A stretch of DNA of 64,000 nt, from NCBI GenBank assembly GCA_021613335.1, contig JAJTWR010000263.1:1577501-1641500 (forward strand), read 5' to 3'. This stretch comes from Whitmania pigra. Lineage: Eukaryota; Annelida; Clitellata; Hirudinida; Haemopidae. The notes under the pieces were generated by a model that was not told where the DNA came from, did no database searches, and worked only from the letters and a program-made list of their open reading frames with translations. Position 1 is the first letter of the stretch, and each line of letters opens with the position of its first letter. The position numbers and the translations under genes are program-made. Below, in pieces: positions 1 through 11,212 of this stretch.

Positions 1-285
1 CTAAACAAGATAAACCAGCGTAAAGACAACCATGCTCAGAGAATCTCTGTTTTAAACTATTAATTACTTTCTCCATAACCAGTGAACACTGACACAAAAT
101 TTATCTTTCGCACTTTCAAGTGGTTGGTTGGCTATAATTCTTTTTTCTTTCAAAACCATCTGCACTTCAATGTCGATATTTCTTTTTTCTAGTTCACTGT
201 TTGCAATTTTTTTAATTTGTAGCTGCTTGAAAAATGGAATCAAAATTTCTATCTACTTTGCTTAATTCAGTCTTGAACCATCTTA

Positions 286-2045
286 GGGGCCGTTCACATA
301 TTATATAACGCCGAAGGGGGAGGGGGTTGTATGCAAATTTGTTATTTTTGTTATATTGGGGGGGGGGGTCTGAGCAGATGTTATATAACAATTTCAAAAA
401 AGCACGAGCAGTTAATTCAAATCTTTTTTGTATATGAATATTATTGAGTTCAATTTAATTTTGAGTTTCATTTTCATGTCTTCATAGTGTGTTCTATAAA
501 TAGCTCACATACTACCAACTTATAGCATTTTTCATAACATTGATCAATGATATATACTTTTTATAATTTTGCGTGTGCTAACTTTAAGCATCTCAGGTTG
601 GATGCCTTATTCATATCGACACAGGCTCCTGGCAGAAGTGCATATAATCCGGTTGAACGACGCAAGTCGTTTTTTGGCTGGAATAATATTGCCATTTGAT
701 GTTTTTGGATCTCATCTGAATGCAGCCGGAGAAACAATCAACATTGATATGGAAAAAGCGAATTTCAGGAAGGCAGGTGAAGTGCTTTCAGAAGTTTGGA
801 GTGAGGCTGTCATCGATAACTACCCAGTAGTTGCTGAATGGAGAGGAGGAGAAATTCTCGAAAAACCAGACTATCCATCACAGGAATGGTTGGCAGCTCA
901 CATGAGGGCCAGTCAGTACTTTCTACAGGTCGTAAAATGCAGTAATGAAGAGTGCTGTGCTCCATCCAGATCGGGCTTGAAATCTATCTTGCCGCAGGGC
1001 TTTCTGCCAGCTCCACTGTGTGTCGACAATTCCAAAGGTTTGAGTCCAGCAGCTGCAGATGACAAACAGTGCAATTATTTGACGCTTTTTCAAAGACTGT
1101 CTGTCAGATTGGAACCAGCTGGTTATGGCGGCATGAGCCTATTCAGTATTCCATATGATGCTTGCTGCCCAACTGTTAAAGATCAGATAACCAGTAGAAC
1201 TTGCAATGTATGCAAAATGTATTTTCCTTCAGTAGTTATGGTGACCCAGCACAAGAAGGAAGTGTATCCTCGAGTGAAAGTGAATGACATCCCACGCACA
1301 AGGCCAGTGCATATAGCAGCAAGAAGACAACGGGAACTGATGGTTATAATTGCAGAAGGTATGACCTTGAAACACTTTAGATTTGTTGTGTGAATTAACA
1401 TATATTGTAAAAAATGTGACCTTATAAATGTATAAATGTTGAAATATCGATATGCAGGACCTGTGAATTATACATAGTTGGATTACGTTGTCATATATTA
1501 TATTATTATATTATATAATTAGATTATAATACATAAATGTATCTGTTAACTCTTTAACATTTCTGTCAGTTTAAACTACAGTTTTAATTAAACCATTACT
1601 TAAAACGTAAATATTTAAATGGCATGCAGGATATTAAAGGAAAAAATACTGGTTGTTATAAAGGGATGTCAGAAGATGCAGAATGGATGGACGAGGAATA
1701 CGTTGACATATCTGGGCTGCAACCATGTCCAGAGGCTACTCTGTCATCTGGATTCCCGACTGTGGAGGACAGTTGTTTGCCGTGGGACTGAACTGTACAA
1801 ACTTTAACTTAACGATGAAGCATGTGTTGTTTAATATAGAAAAAACGATTTTCAATTTTACTAATACTAATATACCGTGTTTGTCTAAAAGTTATATTTA
1901 GAGAGAACCTACAATAGGGGGGGAGGGCGTACACAGGTTTGTTATGTAATATTGAGGGGGGATTCCCACAAATGTTACATAACGTTATATGAGGGGGAGG
2001 GTAAAAAATTGACATTTTTGCATTATATAATATGTGAACGGCCCC
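286..2045 (+). mobile_element. TTA-flanked DNA transposon, 1.76 kb, Zator-like (tentative)
   Basis: Terminal inverted repeats of about 25 bp: the left end starts GGGGCCGTTCACATATTATA at 286, and the right end is its reverse complement at 2021-2045 with one mismatch. Direct TTA copies lie at 283-285 and 2046-2048, giving a 3-bp target duplication. Inside each end is a G-rich subterminal block (about 310-390 and 1915-2015) that repeats in direct, not inverted, orientation. It carries a transposase C-terminal fragment (separate entry). The 3-bp duplication and end sequence suit the Zator superfamily as I recall it; the superfamily name is inference, the element boundaries are seen directly. Confidence 0.85.
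569..1791 (+). pseudogene. Transposase C-terminal part inside the 286-2045 element
   Basis: The open stretch 569-1358 reads as the C-terminal part of a transposase-like protein common in invertebrate genomes (AGIILPFDVFGSHL, VVAEWRGGE, and a CNVCKMYF...QHKK zinc-finger-like pair). A donor GAAG|gtatga at 1358/1359 and an acceptor before 1664 join it in frame to a last exon ending in an acidic LPWD tail with stop at 1789-1791. No ATG opens the frame. A conserved SAYNPVERR block lies in another frame around 632-658, just upstream of LAGIILP, so there is a frameshift near 655-680, and the N-terminal DDE part is missing. The copy is non-autonomous. Confidence 0.7.
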
Positions 2046-2882
2046 TTATAGGCTCGTAGTACATCCATTCCACTTGTTTGCAAATATTCCGATAATGGCG
2101 TTGTGTGTTCAAATATTTTCAAAAATAATTGTGCCGTTACAATAAATTCAAAACTTGTCAATGAATCTAACAGAGCTTTTGCTCTGTATCGAACATCATT
2201 ATTGAATTTGTTTGATGTAGACATATCATGAAATGTTTGTAGCATGACAATGTACAAAAAATCGATAACTTGGGTTTCTTGCTTGGAAGGTTTGATTAAG
2301 AAATTTCCAAATATTTTAGTAAGAGCTCTGTCTTTTGCCCACCAACAGGTTTTACCAATTACAGATATGTATTTCAATTTGCTAAATTCACGCCAAACAT
2401 TGAATCTTAAATATGATTCCCGAAGAAAGACTGCATATGTGTTTAAAACACCAAATAAAGTAACAACTTCAACCGCTTTTTCAGTGACGTCACCCATTAC
2501 CAAATTTAAGGCACGGGCATAACACCATACATGAATCTGACTCTGTAGAAGAAGCTGTATTTAACAAGGCATTGAATTCATTGTATTGACCTTGCATATT
2601 AGATGTATCATCGGTGGAATTGCCAATACATTTACTTACATCAATGCCTAACTTTTCAAAGACAAACCAAGCCACAAACCAAATCATACATTCCTTTTCT
2701 AGTCGTTGATGTGCAATTGACTGTAGCTGTTACACGTTAGTGTTAAAAAATATTTTATTAAAAAATAACATAATTTTGCGTTAAAATTGACGTTATAAAT
2801 TATTAAAATTGCGTTATAACCATTGACGTCGGAAGCTTATTGTATGAATATATTTAGACTCCTTGTGTACTGATTTTGGGTG

Positions 2883-3172
2883 ACCCGTCATAACAGCCCG
2901 GCGACAGAATAGCCCCGACAAAACAGCCCCGTCAAAATAGCCCGGCGTCAAAATAGCTCAAGACAAAACAGCCCCGACAAAACCGCCCCGACAAAACAGC
3001 CCCGTCGAAACAGCCCGGCGTCAAAATAGCCCAAGACAAAATAGCCCCGTCAAAGTGACCCCGTCAAAATAGCCCCGACAAAATAGCCCGGCGACAAAAT
3101 AGCCCAGGACAAAACAACCCGGCGACAAAATAGCCCGGCGAAAAAATAGCCCCGTCATTATAGCCCCACGAT
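2883..3172 (+). repeat. Left arm: tandem 14-15 bp modules
   Basis: Tandem modules of two or three types (ending AGCCCC, AGCCCGGCG or AGCCCAAGA). The arm is the reverse complement of 3640-3947. The order of module types is conserved between the arms, so the arms were copied or converted as units and did not expand independently. Confidence 0.9.
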
Positions 3173-3359
3173 AACTCCATGTCAAAGTATTTTTAAAAAA
3201 TGTTGTGAAACTGAATCAAAATTTAATTCGAAATTAGTGGCTTGAATGCTTTGACCGTTTTGAGTATTGTTTGTTGTTATTATTGTTCTCCAGAAGTTTA
3301 ATTTGCATAGTCTTGCTTATTCGTATATATTATTGTATTTATATTATTTGTATCTGGCT

Positions 3360-3536
3360 TACAAATTTGTGTTGACATTATCCTCATCACAAGTTGCTTG
3401 TGAGAGGTCGTTTTCATCAAAATCATTCATGCTGATGTCTTGTGAGAAAGACTCTTTTCCAAGAATCAATAACAATGAAATCATTGATGTTTTAGCATCT
3501 ACCAGTGAAACGATAAAAAGCTGTTATAATAGTTAA
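3360..3536 (+). pseudogene. hAT C-terminal dimerisation domain remnant
   Basis: Reads LTLSSSQVACERSFSSKSF, the classic hAT C-terminal motif (consensus LP.S.ACERSFS), followed by LMSCEKDSFPRINNNEIID and a stop at 3534-3536. Nothing upstream of it is recognisable as transposase, so only the end of the gene is kept inside the element at 2879-3950. That is typical of an internally deleted non-autonomous copy. Confidence 0.75.
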
Positions 3537-4289
3537 TAGTGAATAGAAATTTTATACTCTAGTATTTCTTATGTTTAAGTTGATCAAACTAGGAGTTAAA
3601 TAAAATTTCCCGGGCCGGTTTTTTAAGCCAGTCCGACCCTGGAGACAGGGCTGTTTTGACGGGGCTGTTTTGTCGGGGCTATTTTGTCGCCGGGCTATTT
3701 TGTCGCCGGGTTGTTTTGTCCTGGGCTATTTTGTCGCCGGGCGGTTTTGTCGGGGCTATTTTGACGGGGCCATTTTTACGGGATTTTTCCGTCCTGGGCT
3801 ATTTTGACGCCGGGCTGTTTCGACGGGGCCGTTTTGTCGGGGCGGTTTTGTCGGGGCTGTTTTGTCTTGAGCTATTTTGACGCCGGGCTATTTTGACGGG
3901 GCTGTTTTGTCGGGGCTATTCTGTCGCCGGGCTGTTATGACGGGGTGCCCTGATTTTGCTATTACAGTTTGGTTTTTTTTAATACAAACTATTATTTGAA
4001 GCTATTTATAATCAACATTAATTTCAGTTAAAACTAAAAATATAGTAACTTTCTTTTGGCAGTTGGTGGCTATCGCCCCAGTCCAAGCCTGCCCGCCAGA
4101 GTATATTATGCGGCCAGTATGCATGTACATGCTGCGATTCTATGTCGAAGTTAATTTTCTTTGTTTAGAGGTTTCGCTATATTTTTGAAATTTTATTCCA
4201 AATATTTGATTTGAATCTAGGGATATTAAATCGGTTTTATAGTTCCAGAGTATTAGTTTGTTACTGTCCCATAAGATTGTAAAACGGAA

Positions 4290-4818
4290 CAAGCCTTTTT
4301 CTGATGGCGAGTTCATAAAGGAATGCTTTCAGATGCAGCAAGCATTATGTGTCCAGAACAGATAACAAAATTTGACAGCATTATCAAGGAGAACTGTAGT
4401 CAGGCGCGTTGAAAAGATAAGTGACAATTTGATGCACTAACTTCGAGATGCAAGCAAATACTTTTTGTGGTACTCTCTTGCGTTGGACTAAAGTACCGAT
4501 GTGCAGGACACAGCACAATTGTTGGTATTTATACGGGGAATAAACAATCGTTTCGAGCTTACTGAAAAATTACTTAGTGTTGAGCCATTCAAAGGCACAA
4601 CCACAGGCCAGAATTTATTCAATTATGTTGAGAACTGTGTTGAAAGAACTGGGTTGATGTGGAACAGGGTGGCAAGTGTAACAACCGATGGAGCGCGTGC
4701 TTTGACTGGAAAAAAGGTAGGTCTGGTGAAGTTGATGAATAACAAATTAAAGAAGAACATCCTGACCATGCACTTTTACTTCTCCACTCTATCACCTACT
4801 GAAAATAAACAAGTCTAA
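4290..4818 (+). pseudogene. hAT transposase fragment (GTF2IRD2/ZMYM-like)
   Basis: The open stretch from 4501 reads DTAQLLVFIRGINNRFELTE, VEPFKGTTTGQNLF and VTTDGARALTGKKVGLV, matching the central DDE region of the hAT family that gave rise to GTF2IRD2. Upstream, 4290-4500 gives FSDGEFIKECF and RRTVVRRVEKISDNL in the same family order but is broken by stops and a frameshift. Downstream homology stops near 4810. It is a decayed insertion; no terminal repeats were found. 3959-4289 between this relic and the preceding element shows no gene. Confidence 0.75.
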
Positions 4819-5919
4819 GAACAGATCGATGTTGACGGACTGTAATTTAAATGCAGTCATGCGAATCACAACCATTAAACTTGTTCCACAGTTCAAGAAC
4901 ATTATCCAAAATTGTGAACAGTTACATACTTCTCATTAGTTATAATTATACTCGCCGGTCAGTTTGTAAGTAATTTTACCTAACCCCGCTGAAATTTACC
5001 TTTTAATTTAGTTTAATAATTTTTTAAAATAAATTTCATTGGACTGTTTTAATGGGGTGGCGTTTTGCACAAATTGAAATCAACTGAGTTTAATGTTTCA
5101 GCAGTTTAAAACTTATTATTTAATTAAATTTATTTCTAATTCTATCTAACACGAACTTGAGCAATTCTTGAATTATTTGAGTTGGACAAGGGAGGTCACA
5201 GGGGGTATGAAAGGTTAAACCCCCTTTTGAATTTTACTGTTGTGATAATCACGGTGAATATTATATTTAATTTCGATAATGTATAACTTTAACTTATTAT
5301 ATATGTTTAAAAATATAAAATTTTAAAGATATAAGTAATATTAATTTCTTTTTAAAATTATTTGGTTCTTTACTTGATCATTTCGAATTCTTCTATTACT
5401 CGGCTGACAGTGACTTAATTTGAGTTTCGATACTTTTAAATTGTTTTCTGTGTTTAAATATTTAGATAATCTTAAAATTACAAATTTTGGTAAAGAAAAG
5501 TCTATACTTATGTATTTAAAGCCTATGGAATTAGAAAAAAATGGTAAGAATTTGGTTTAGTTACTCTAATGATCATTAATAGCATAAAAACTGATAAAGT
5601 GTAACAAAATTTTTTTTATTAGATGTAACTTATTTACAAAAGATGTGAATATTGTTGTTGTTCAGTTATTATTTTTCTTTGCATGTTTTTCCTAAGGAAT
5701 AAATATTCATTTTTTTATGTATTCCGATATTGCTAACCAAACTCTTACCAAGCATCAGTAATTAGTTACTTTATTAGTAACTAATTTTATTAATAGCGAC
5801 CTTGAAAAGTATGAGGAAGAAAAGAGTTCAAAGTTTGAGAGATAATCTGTTGCGACGATCTGCAACCCAATTTGCCGATATATTTCTTGACAAAACGCGC
5901 ACGAAAGGTTTGATATAAT
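4819..5919. other. No recognisable gene
   Basis: AT-rich stretch with many stops in all frames. A small G/C-rich patch near 5190-5225 (ggaggtcacagggggtatg...acccccttttg) may be the end of a short transposon, but no partner end was found. Confidence 0.5.
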
Positions 5920-5931
5920 TTCAGAAAATGT

Positions 5932-6057
5932 TTTTTGTTTTATTAACGCACGTTGCGTAACTATATGATTAGGACGGTGCGCCCGCAACGCGGTTCTAAC
6001 CAGCGCTGCCATCTGAAGAAGCGCAGCCTTAACCATTAGGCCATGCGGGCGCACCAA
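5932..6057 (-). mobile_element. tRNA-derived SINE, full length, 12-bp target duplication
   Basis: On the minus strand a tRNA-like head runs from about 6055 to 5977: a 12-bp acceptor-like inverted repeat (GGTGCGCCCGCA), an A-box-like TGGCCTAATGGTTAAGG and a B-box-like GGTTAGAACC. A short unrelated body (CCTAATCATATAGTTACGC) follows, ending in an A-rich tail (AATAAAACAAAAAA). Perfect 12-bp direct repeats TTCAGAAAATGT lie at 5920-5931 and 6058-6069, the mark of target-primed retroposition. A second copy sits at 37679-37760. The anticodon arm is poorly paired, so I call it a SINE and not a tRNA gene. Confidence 0.85.
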
Positions 6058-6298
6058 TTCAGAAAATGTATCGATAGTGAACTTTTTATATCTTCGCCAT
6101 TTGTGTTAATACTTGTGTTGAAATTCAGCAATTTGTTTTTTAGGAAGCGCAATTAAATTTAATTATTATTATCATCATCCTTATTCGAGGATTAAACTAC
6201 TTCGCAATATTTTGGTTTTCCAGTTTTACTTCGCCACTTTATTGCCACTCGTTCCAATTACGATTGATGAATTTTTTTCATTGTTTTATTTTCGACAG

Positions 6299-9200
6299 TT
6301 AAAAAAGGTGTGATTCTGCCACCGCACTTATTTGAAGACATCCAATCAAAGGGCCGAGAAATATGTTTGCCAATTCCTCACAAGTACCTGAAAATCTGCT
6401 TCTCATTCAGAGATGTTCTGAACTGGTCGAGTATAGAAGCCATTGAAGAAGTGACCGAGGAAGATATTTTAAACATGGCAAAGTCAAAATTGCCCATTAA
6501 GCAGTTATCGTTTCGTATCAATACAATGACGGAGCAGATGTTAAAAACCGTAGAAAGATTTGCTCCTGACCTTGAAGTTCTTGAAATATGGTCTCGACAT
6601 GGCATACTTCTCACTCCATATCTCAGTGGCCCTGAAGTGTACGTTTTTAGTTTTCAATGATGTCTTATAAAATTGTTAACTTTACTACCTTCTGTTTATT
6701 TTTATTACAATAATTACAGAGTAACGGGACAACGTATGATAACATTTCCTAGACTTGAGAAACTTGCCATTGACCTGAGAGTGACGCCTTTCGAATTTGT
6801 GCAAAGAATTTGTTTGAAGTCATGTTCACAATCACTGAGGGAACTTACTTTCACTACAGATTCTGATATGTTTCAATTTGAAGAATTCATTGATTCATTT
6901 AAATGTCTCACAGAATTGGAAATCTTATCAATTTTTTGCGGAAGTTTTTCTAAAATTAGTGTTATTGGGCACTTAAAGAAACTCAGGTACAAATTGGCTA
7001 TTTATAAGTTTATATAAGGAACATGTTAATCTTTAATATTTTAATGTATTATGCTTCCATTACGAGGCCAATGAAAAATAAAACAATATTGATTTAGAAC
7101 ATTGGCATTGCATTCGAGAAGTAATGGCTCACATGATAACCTTTACTATGTGACACTGCTGCCATGTCTGGAGAATCTGGTTTTAAGTCACTTTGACTTA
7201 AGGTATCATTCCACTATAACATTCACCAAATATTTGCAATAATAACATAATTTCATTAACAGTAAGTTGATATTCCTAAATGGCAACGAAATAAAGAACA
7301 TCGGACCTATCCAGGACTTTCCTGAAAACAATCAACTTTTTATAAATGAACAACTTTTATCAAAATTGGTATTTGATGTGACATTTAGAAATTTCTTAGA
7401 AATTGACCAGCGTTATTTAATTTGATCAGCTTGAATCGACTGATAGATTGGAAACAATGTTGAATATTCTAAATTATTCGTCCTCAATTGTTGGCTACAC
7501 GAAATATGTAAGCCTTTATGACAGATTATTTCAAGAGGTACATTTATTAACTCCCCAGCAATTGTCGAAGGTCGAAAAGGTATGCATATTAACATAATAT
7601 ATTCAAATTCTGGCAATTAGCATAGTCTTGCTGTTCGGATGAGGAATGAGTTGATGATAATTTAAATTTCAGATGCTTTTATTATATATCAAGCTTGAAA
7701 AAGTTTTCAGTTCTCGAATAATGTAAGTTAATTTATTAGAACATCACTTATCAAAGCTAACTAGAAATAATAATAATAATAATAATATATAGTGATAACA
7801 ATAATAATTATTAATTATTATATTTTGTCTAATAATAATAATAATACATAAGATACTAGGCTGCTCCTTCTCCTGTTTACTGCTCTACTTACTTTTCTAC
7901 TTTTTACTCTTTTTAAGTGTTTACTTCAAGTTATGTGATTTGAGAACCCTTTTTTTCAAATTGACTTATATTACAGTGAATTTTTGTAATTTTTGTGCTA
8001 ATTAATAATGTAGTTACCCACATAGTGTCAGTGCGCAATTATGTAAACAATAGCCTATGTGCGCAACTGTCGATAGCTACGTGAGCTATCGCCATTTAAT
8101 CAACGATGCGGTCAACATTTTAAACCAAACTGTGAGAATAAATTTGTAGCTTTTAACTTGTATATTGTACATGTGTATATGTGCTGTTATTAATGTGCAA
8201 TATCAATTACGCAATATTAATTGTTCAATATTAAATGTGCAATATACTCACATCCAGTGATGGGCTTTAACTACTTAAAAAGTAGTTAACTACCTTTTTA
8301 TAAAAGTAGTTAGTAACTATTTTTAACTACTTTTTAAATAAGTAGTTAGTAACTACTCCTTAACTACTTGCATAGTAGTTAACTACTTTTAACTACTTTT
8401 CCGTTGACATTTGATAAAATTAATTTTCTGGACAATTGAACAAAATATAATTATTAGCATATTTATTTACACTAGTGTAACATTTTCAACAAAATTTTAT
8501 TGTCCAAATTAATCAAAAACAGAAGTAGTTTCAGTAGATGTTTCAGGCGATCTCTTAAAAAAATCATCATGTCAACATGATTATCCGATAATTTACATCG
8601 TCTGTTACATAAAACCTGCCCTGCTATACTAAAAAGTCTTTCAACTGCTGCCGAACTTGGTAATGTTGAATTAAGCTTGATGAATGCAGCACAAACAGTT
8701 GGATAATTAAGTAGGGTTTGTACATTTCTTGCGGAGTTTGATAAATAATCATTGAGCTGTTCAGCTACCTCATTATCACAAGAGTTTGGTACATTTTCCA
8801 TATAGTCATATAAATCATCATATTCACTGTTCTGAGCCGCATTGTCCGCAGAGGTGGTGATTGTTAACGACACCTTGTAATTTTTGTCTTTAAAAATGTT
8901 AAACCCGTAATGTCCTGTACAACCTCAGCATTTTTTACACTGCGATGAACTGAGTTTGATAATGATGCAACCTTTGCCATTGATCTATCATAAAGTCGTT
9001 TGTATCGCAGATTATCCCTTGCTTTCATTGCATCCACAGTAGCCACAAGATTTAAGGCATGATTACCGCAGCGCTTATAAGGAGGCAAAAGAAGCACATT
9101 ATCCGCATTCTCAATATCTTGTTCGTTTTCAATCAAATCGGCTATACTTTCGCCAACAAGATATTCAGAAATATCACATAATAGCTCATCCGTGTCCATG

Positions 9201-10120
9201 TCATCAGTAACAGAGTTTTTCTCAACAACTAAAGAACATGCCTTGACAAAATTAGCTGCATTAAAATCGCAAATTTATATAGAACCAAATCGCATTTTAC
9301 ATAAAACGTTTTCAGAATACGACTACTAAGAGTAATAATGCAGAAACGAGAAATGGCGGTAGTAAGCAAAAGTTGAAAACAAAAAAACTGTACTTATAAA
9401 GTGATGTAACAAATTGTAAATTAGAATAAAGTATTTTTCTTCATTTTAATTTAAATTTTTTTTTTTAAAGTAGTTAAAAAGTAGTTAACTATTTGTAGTT
9501 AATAACTACTTTAAAAATAGTTAACTATTTGTAGTTAATAACTACTTTAAAAATAGTTAACTACTATTACTTCCTAACTACTTTAAAGTAGTTATTATCT
9601 AGTAGTTAACTACTTATAGTTAGTAACTACCCATCACTGCTCACATCTGTTTAATTATTTCTAAATTAAAAAAATTTAATCGACATCTTTAATTGCTCTT
9701 AATACATCATAAAACATAATTAAAATGTCTCTTTCAGTGGAATCATCAGAGCTTACGATAGCAAATGGAGTCAAGAATTCTTGATGTTAGTTTAAAATTT
9801 TGTTTTAGGATAGTATAATATTTTAGTTAAGAATACATTTTTATGTTTTTGATGTAGTAAACTTGCTAATTTGGCAGTCAGCACCATAGAAACACTACCA
9901 TCTAGAGAGGTTGTATAAGCGACATTTCTCAAACAAAACATTCTTTTATTTGCATCGTTTTATTTATTAAAAAATACTTTATTAAGGAGATACTTGCTCA
10001 GAACGTGGACGAAAGGTATGTCAGTTGGTTCCAATACCTGGTGAGAGAACAAAATAGGCATTTTTTAAAATTTGTATTAAACAAATATGTAATAATAATG
10101 TTAATTTTTCAGAAGGATAG
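6299..10120 (+). CDS. Leucine-rich-repeat protein of unknown function (5' end not found)
   Basis: Exons with continuous frame and GT-AG borders: 6299-6638, 6720-6986, 7098-7202, 7263-7368, 7430-7579, 7673-7722, 9738-9785, 9987-10015 and 10113-10120 (stop TAG). The protein has irregular leucine-rich segments such as PRLEKLAIDLRV, SLRELTFTTDS, LTELEILSIF and LPCLENLVLSHF, as in F-box/LRR or RNI-like proteins, but no F-box is visible in what I can read. The first exon found begins in phase 1 at an acceptor, so upstream coding exons must exist; a SINE lies just upstream. Introns are short (60-110 nt) except the 7723-9737 intron, which holds a whole hAT element. No transmembrane segment or signal is seen. 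The function is not assignable, and the last three small exons are the least certain. Confidence 0.6.
7768..7850 (+). repeat. (TAA)n-rich stretch in an LRR-gene intron
   Basis: Interrupted runs of ATA/TAA triplets at about 7768-7785 and 7830-7848, inside the large intron 7723-9737. Confidence 0.7.
8255..9639 (-). mobile_element. hAT element with 8-bp duplication inside an LRR-gene intron
   Basis: Inverted ends CAGTGATGGG (8255-8264) and CCCATCACTG (9630-9639) are flanked by perfect 8-bp direct repeats CTCACATC at 8247-8254 and 9640-9647. Both subterminal regions (8265-8405 and 9465-9630) are packed with AGTAGTTAACTACTTT-type motifs, likely transposase binding sites by analogy with other hAT elements. 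The interior carries a deleted minus-strand transposase. Length 1,385 bp. It lies wholly inside the intron 7723-9737 of the LRR gene. Confidence 0.93.
8472..9199 (-). pseudogene. hAT transposase, internally deleted and frameshifted
   Basis: The block 9199-8880 reads RCGNHALNLVATVDAMKARD and YKRLYDRSMAKVASLSN, the core-domain region with the conserved CxxH-like segment. The block 8873-8472 reads NSTLPSSAAVERLFSIAG, the C-terminal dimerisation motif. The frame changes at about 8864-8880, and the long region normally between the two (insertion domain and last catalytic residue) is missing. The element therefore cannot supply its own transposase. Confidence 0.8.
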
Positions 10121-10997
10121 TTATCGAGTTTGGGACGTTATGTATTCCTACAATACCAGGAATCCAAATTCTGTTGTGTCGGAGAGGTACTCAGACCACA
10201 TCATTACTTCATATTTTCTGCTTCCTAGATTTACTTTATTAGCGACTGATAATGTATTAGGCTTGTTGGTGGTGATTTTTGCATGTTTATTTTATTTTAT
10301 GTGAGGATTTTGATATTTGATATGATGAACTTACTTATTTCAATAAAATGATGGGTTACCAATGACCACACCTTAATTTGTAAAGCTGATAACAATATTA
10401 CGAGTTGTATGGATAATGGCGAGAAACGATTTAATTAAAAGTGGCTTATTAAAATGGATCAATGTTTTGTCTGCTAAAAATAATGCAACTCTGTTGGTGC
10501 AATGTTATGCTTACTGACCAGTGGTTATTTTTTCAGGATATCTTTGAAATAATGTAGTTTGTTTTTAGGGAAGCACATCTTAATAATTCGTTTAATTGTT
10601 ATAATAAATTTAGAGGATTATTGAAAATAATAATATTATTATTATTAACAGTAATGATTATAGGAACTAAAACGTTAATTAGCTATTTTACTTTCTATGG
10701 TAAAATATTTCTCACTCGCTTGCAGTACTTCAATATTGAATTTTCAGCTTCAAACAATCTTTGACTGAAGAACCATTCGACTTCGTACTGCGTGACATAT
10801 GCTAAATTAAAATATTTGTAAAAAAATTTTTTAAATAAATTCAATAAACTTGTACAAAATTATAAATTTTTAAATAAATTCAATAAACTTGTACAAAATT
10901 AAATAAATTTTTAAATAAATTACGCATAATGTATATATTGTCATTTTAATCAACAATAAGTTTGATCAGAGAAAGTCAAGAACAGGTTTTTTCAATT
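10121..10997. other. No gene; short tandem duplication
   Basis: No reading frame of interest. 10826-10920 contains about two and a half copies of a roughly 40-bp AT-rich unit containing AAATTCAATAAACTTGTACA. Confidence 0.6.
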
Positions 10998-11212
10998 TTA
11001 GGGACCAAAGGCGCCAACCTGATAAAATTATTGGGGGGGCAAATTTATTTCATAAACTTGTCGCTGAAACTTTAGTTCATAAATCGTTTTTCATTGGTTT
11101 AAAGTGAATTGACGTAGACTGAGAAGAACGACAGTTTTCGTAGTTACCAGTAAAAAACCCAATTTTGCAAAACGGCATGCGCATGAGGATATTTTAAAAT
11201 AATTACTACAAG

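Larger units (their letters stand above)
1..2690 (-). pseudogene. hAT transposase relic (ZMYM1/DUF4371 type), split by an inserted element
   Basis: Degenerate transposase read on the minus strand in two blocks, 2690-2049 and 282-1. The right block reads through hAT catalytic-core text including ALLDSLTSFEFIVTAQ and GMDVLRAY. The left block continues with TELSKVDRNFDSIFQAA and then a frameshifted stretch resembling the NSELEKRNIDIEVQ region of the same family. The two blocks join exactly at a TTA duplication flanking the element at 286-2045. Just past the join a one-base shift is needed to keep the frame, and further stops follow, so the copy is dead. The outer ends are not visible: the window edge cuts the 3' side. 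Confidence 0.75.
2879..3950. mobile_element. Non-autonomous hAT element with ~300 bp modular inverted repeats
   Basis: Perfect 8-bp direct repeats TGATTTTG flank the element at 2871-2878 and 3951-3958, the duplication length of hAT transposons. The two arms (about 2879-3172 and 3640-3950) are near-perfect reverse complements. Each is built of roughly 20 modules of 14-15 bp on the pattern GACAAAACAGCCCC, with alternatives CAAAATAGCCCGGCG and CAAGACAAAATAGCC in the same order in both arms. The 460-bp centre holds a hAT C-terminal dimerisation remnant. The arms could fold into a long hairpin. The short ORFs read across the arms are artefacts of the repeat. Confidence 0.9.

Noticed and set aside
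3656..3880. 74-codon ORF rich in Cys, Phe and Gly
   Set aside because: It is a reading of the right-arm module array, not a gene.
2883..3950. CRISPR-like spaced repeat arrays
   Set aside because: The units are contiguous 14-15 bp modules without unique spacers, mirrored in two arms, and flanked by an 8-bp duplication in a eukaryotic genome; they are transposon ends.
5977..6055. Functional tRNA gene
   Set aside because: The anticodon arm pairs poorly, the B box is altered (GGTTAGAACC), and target duplications plus an extra body and tail show a SINE.
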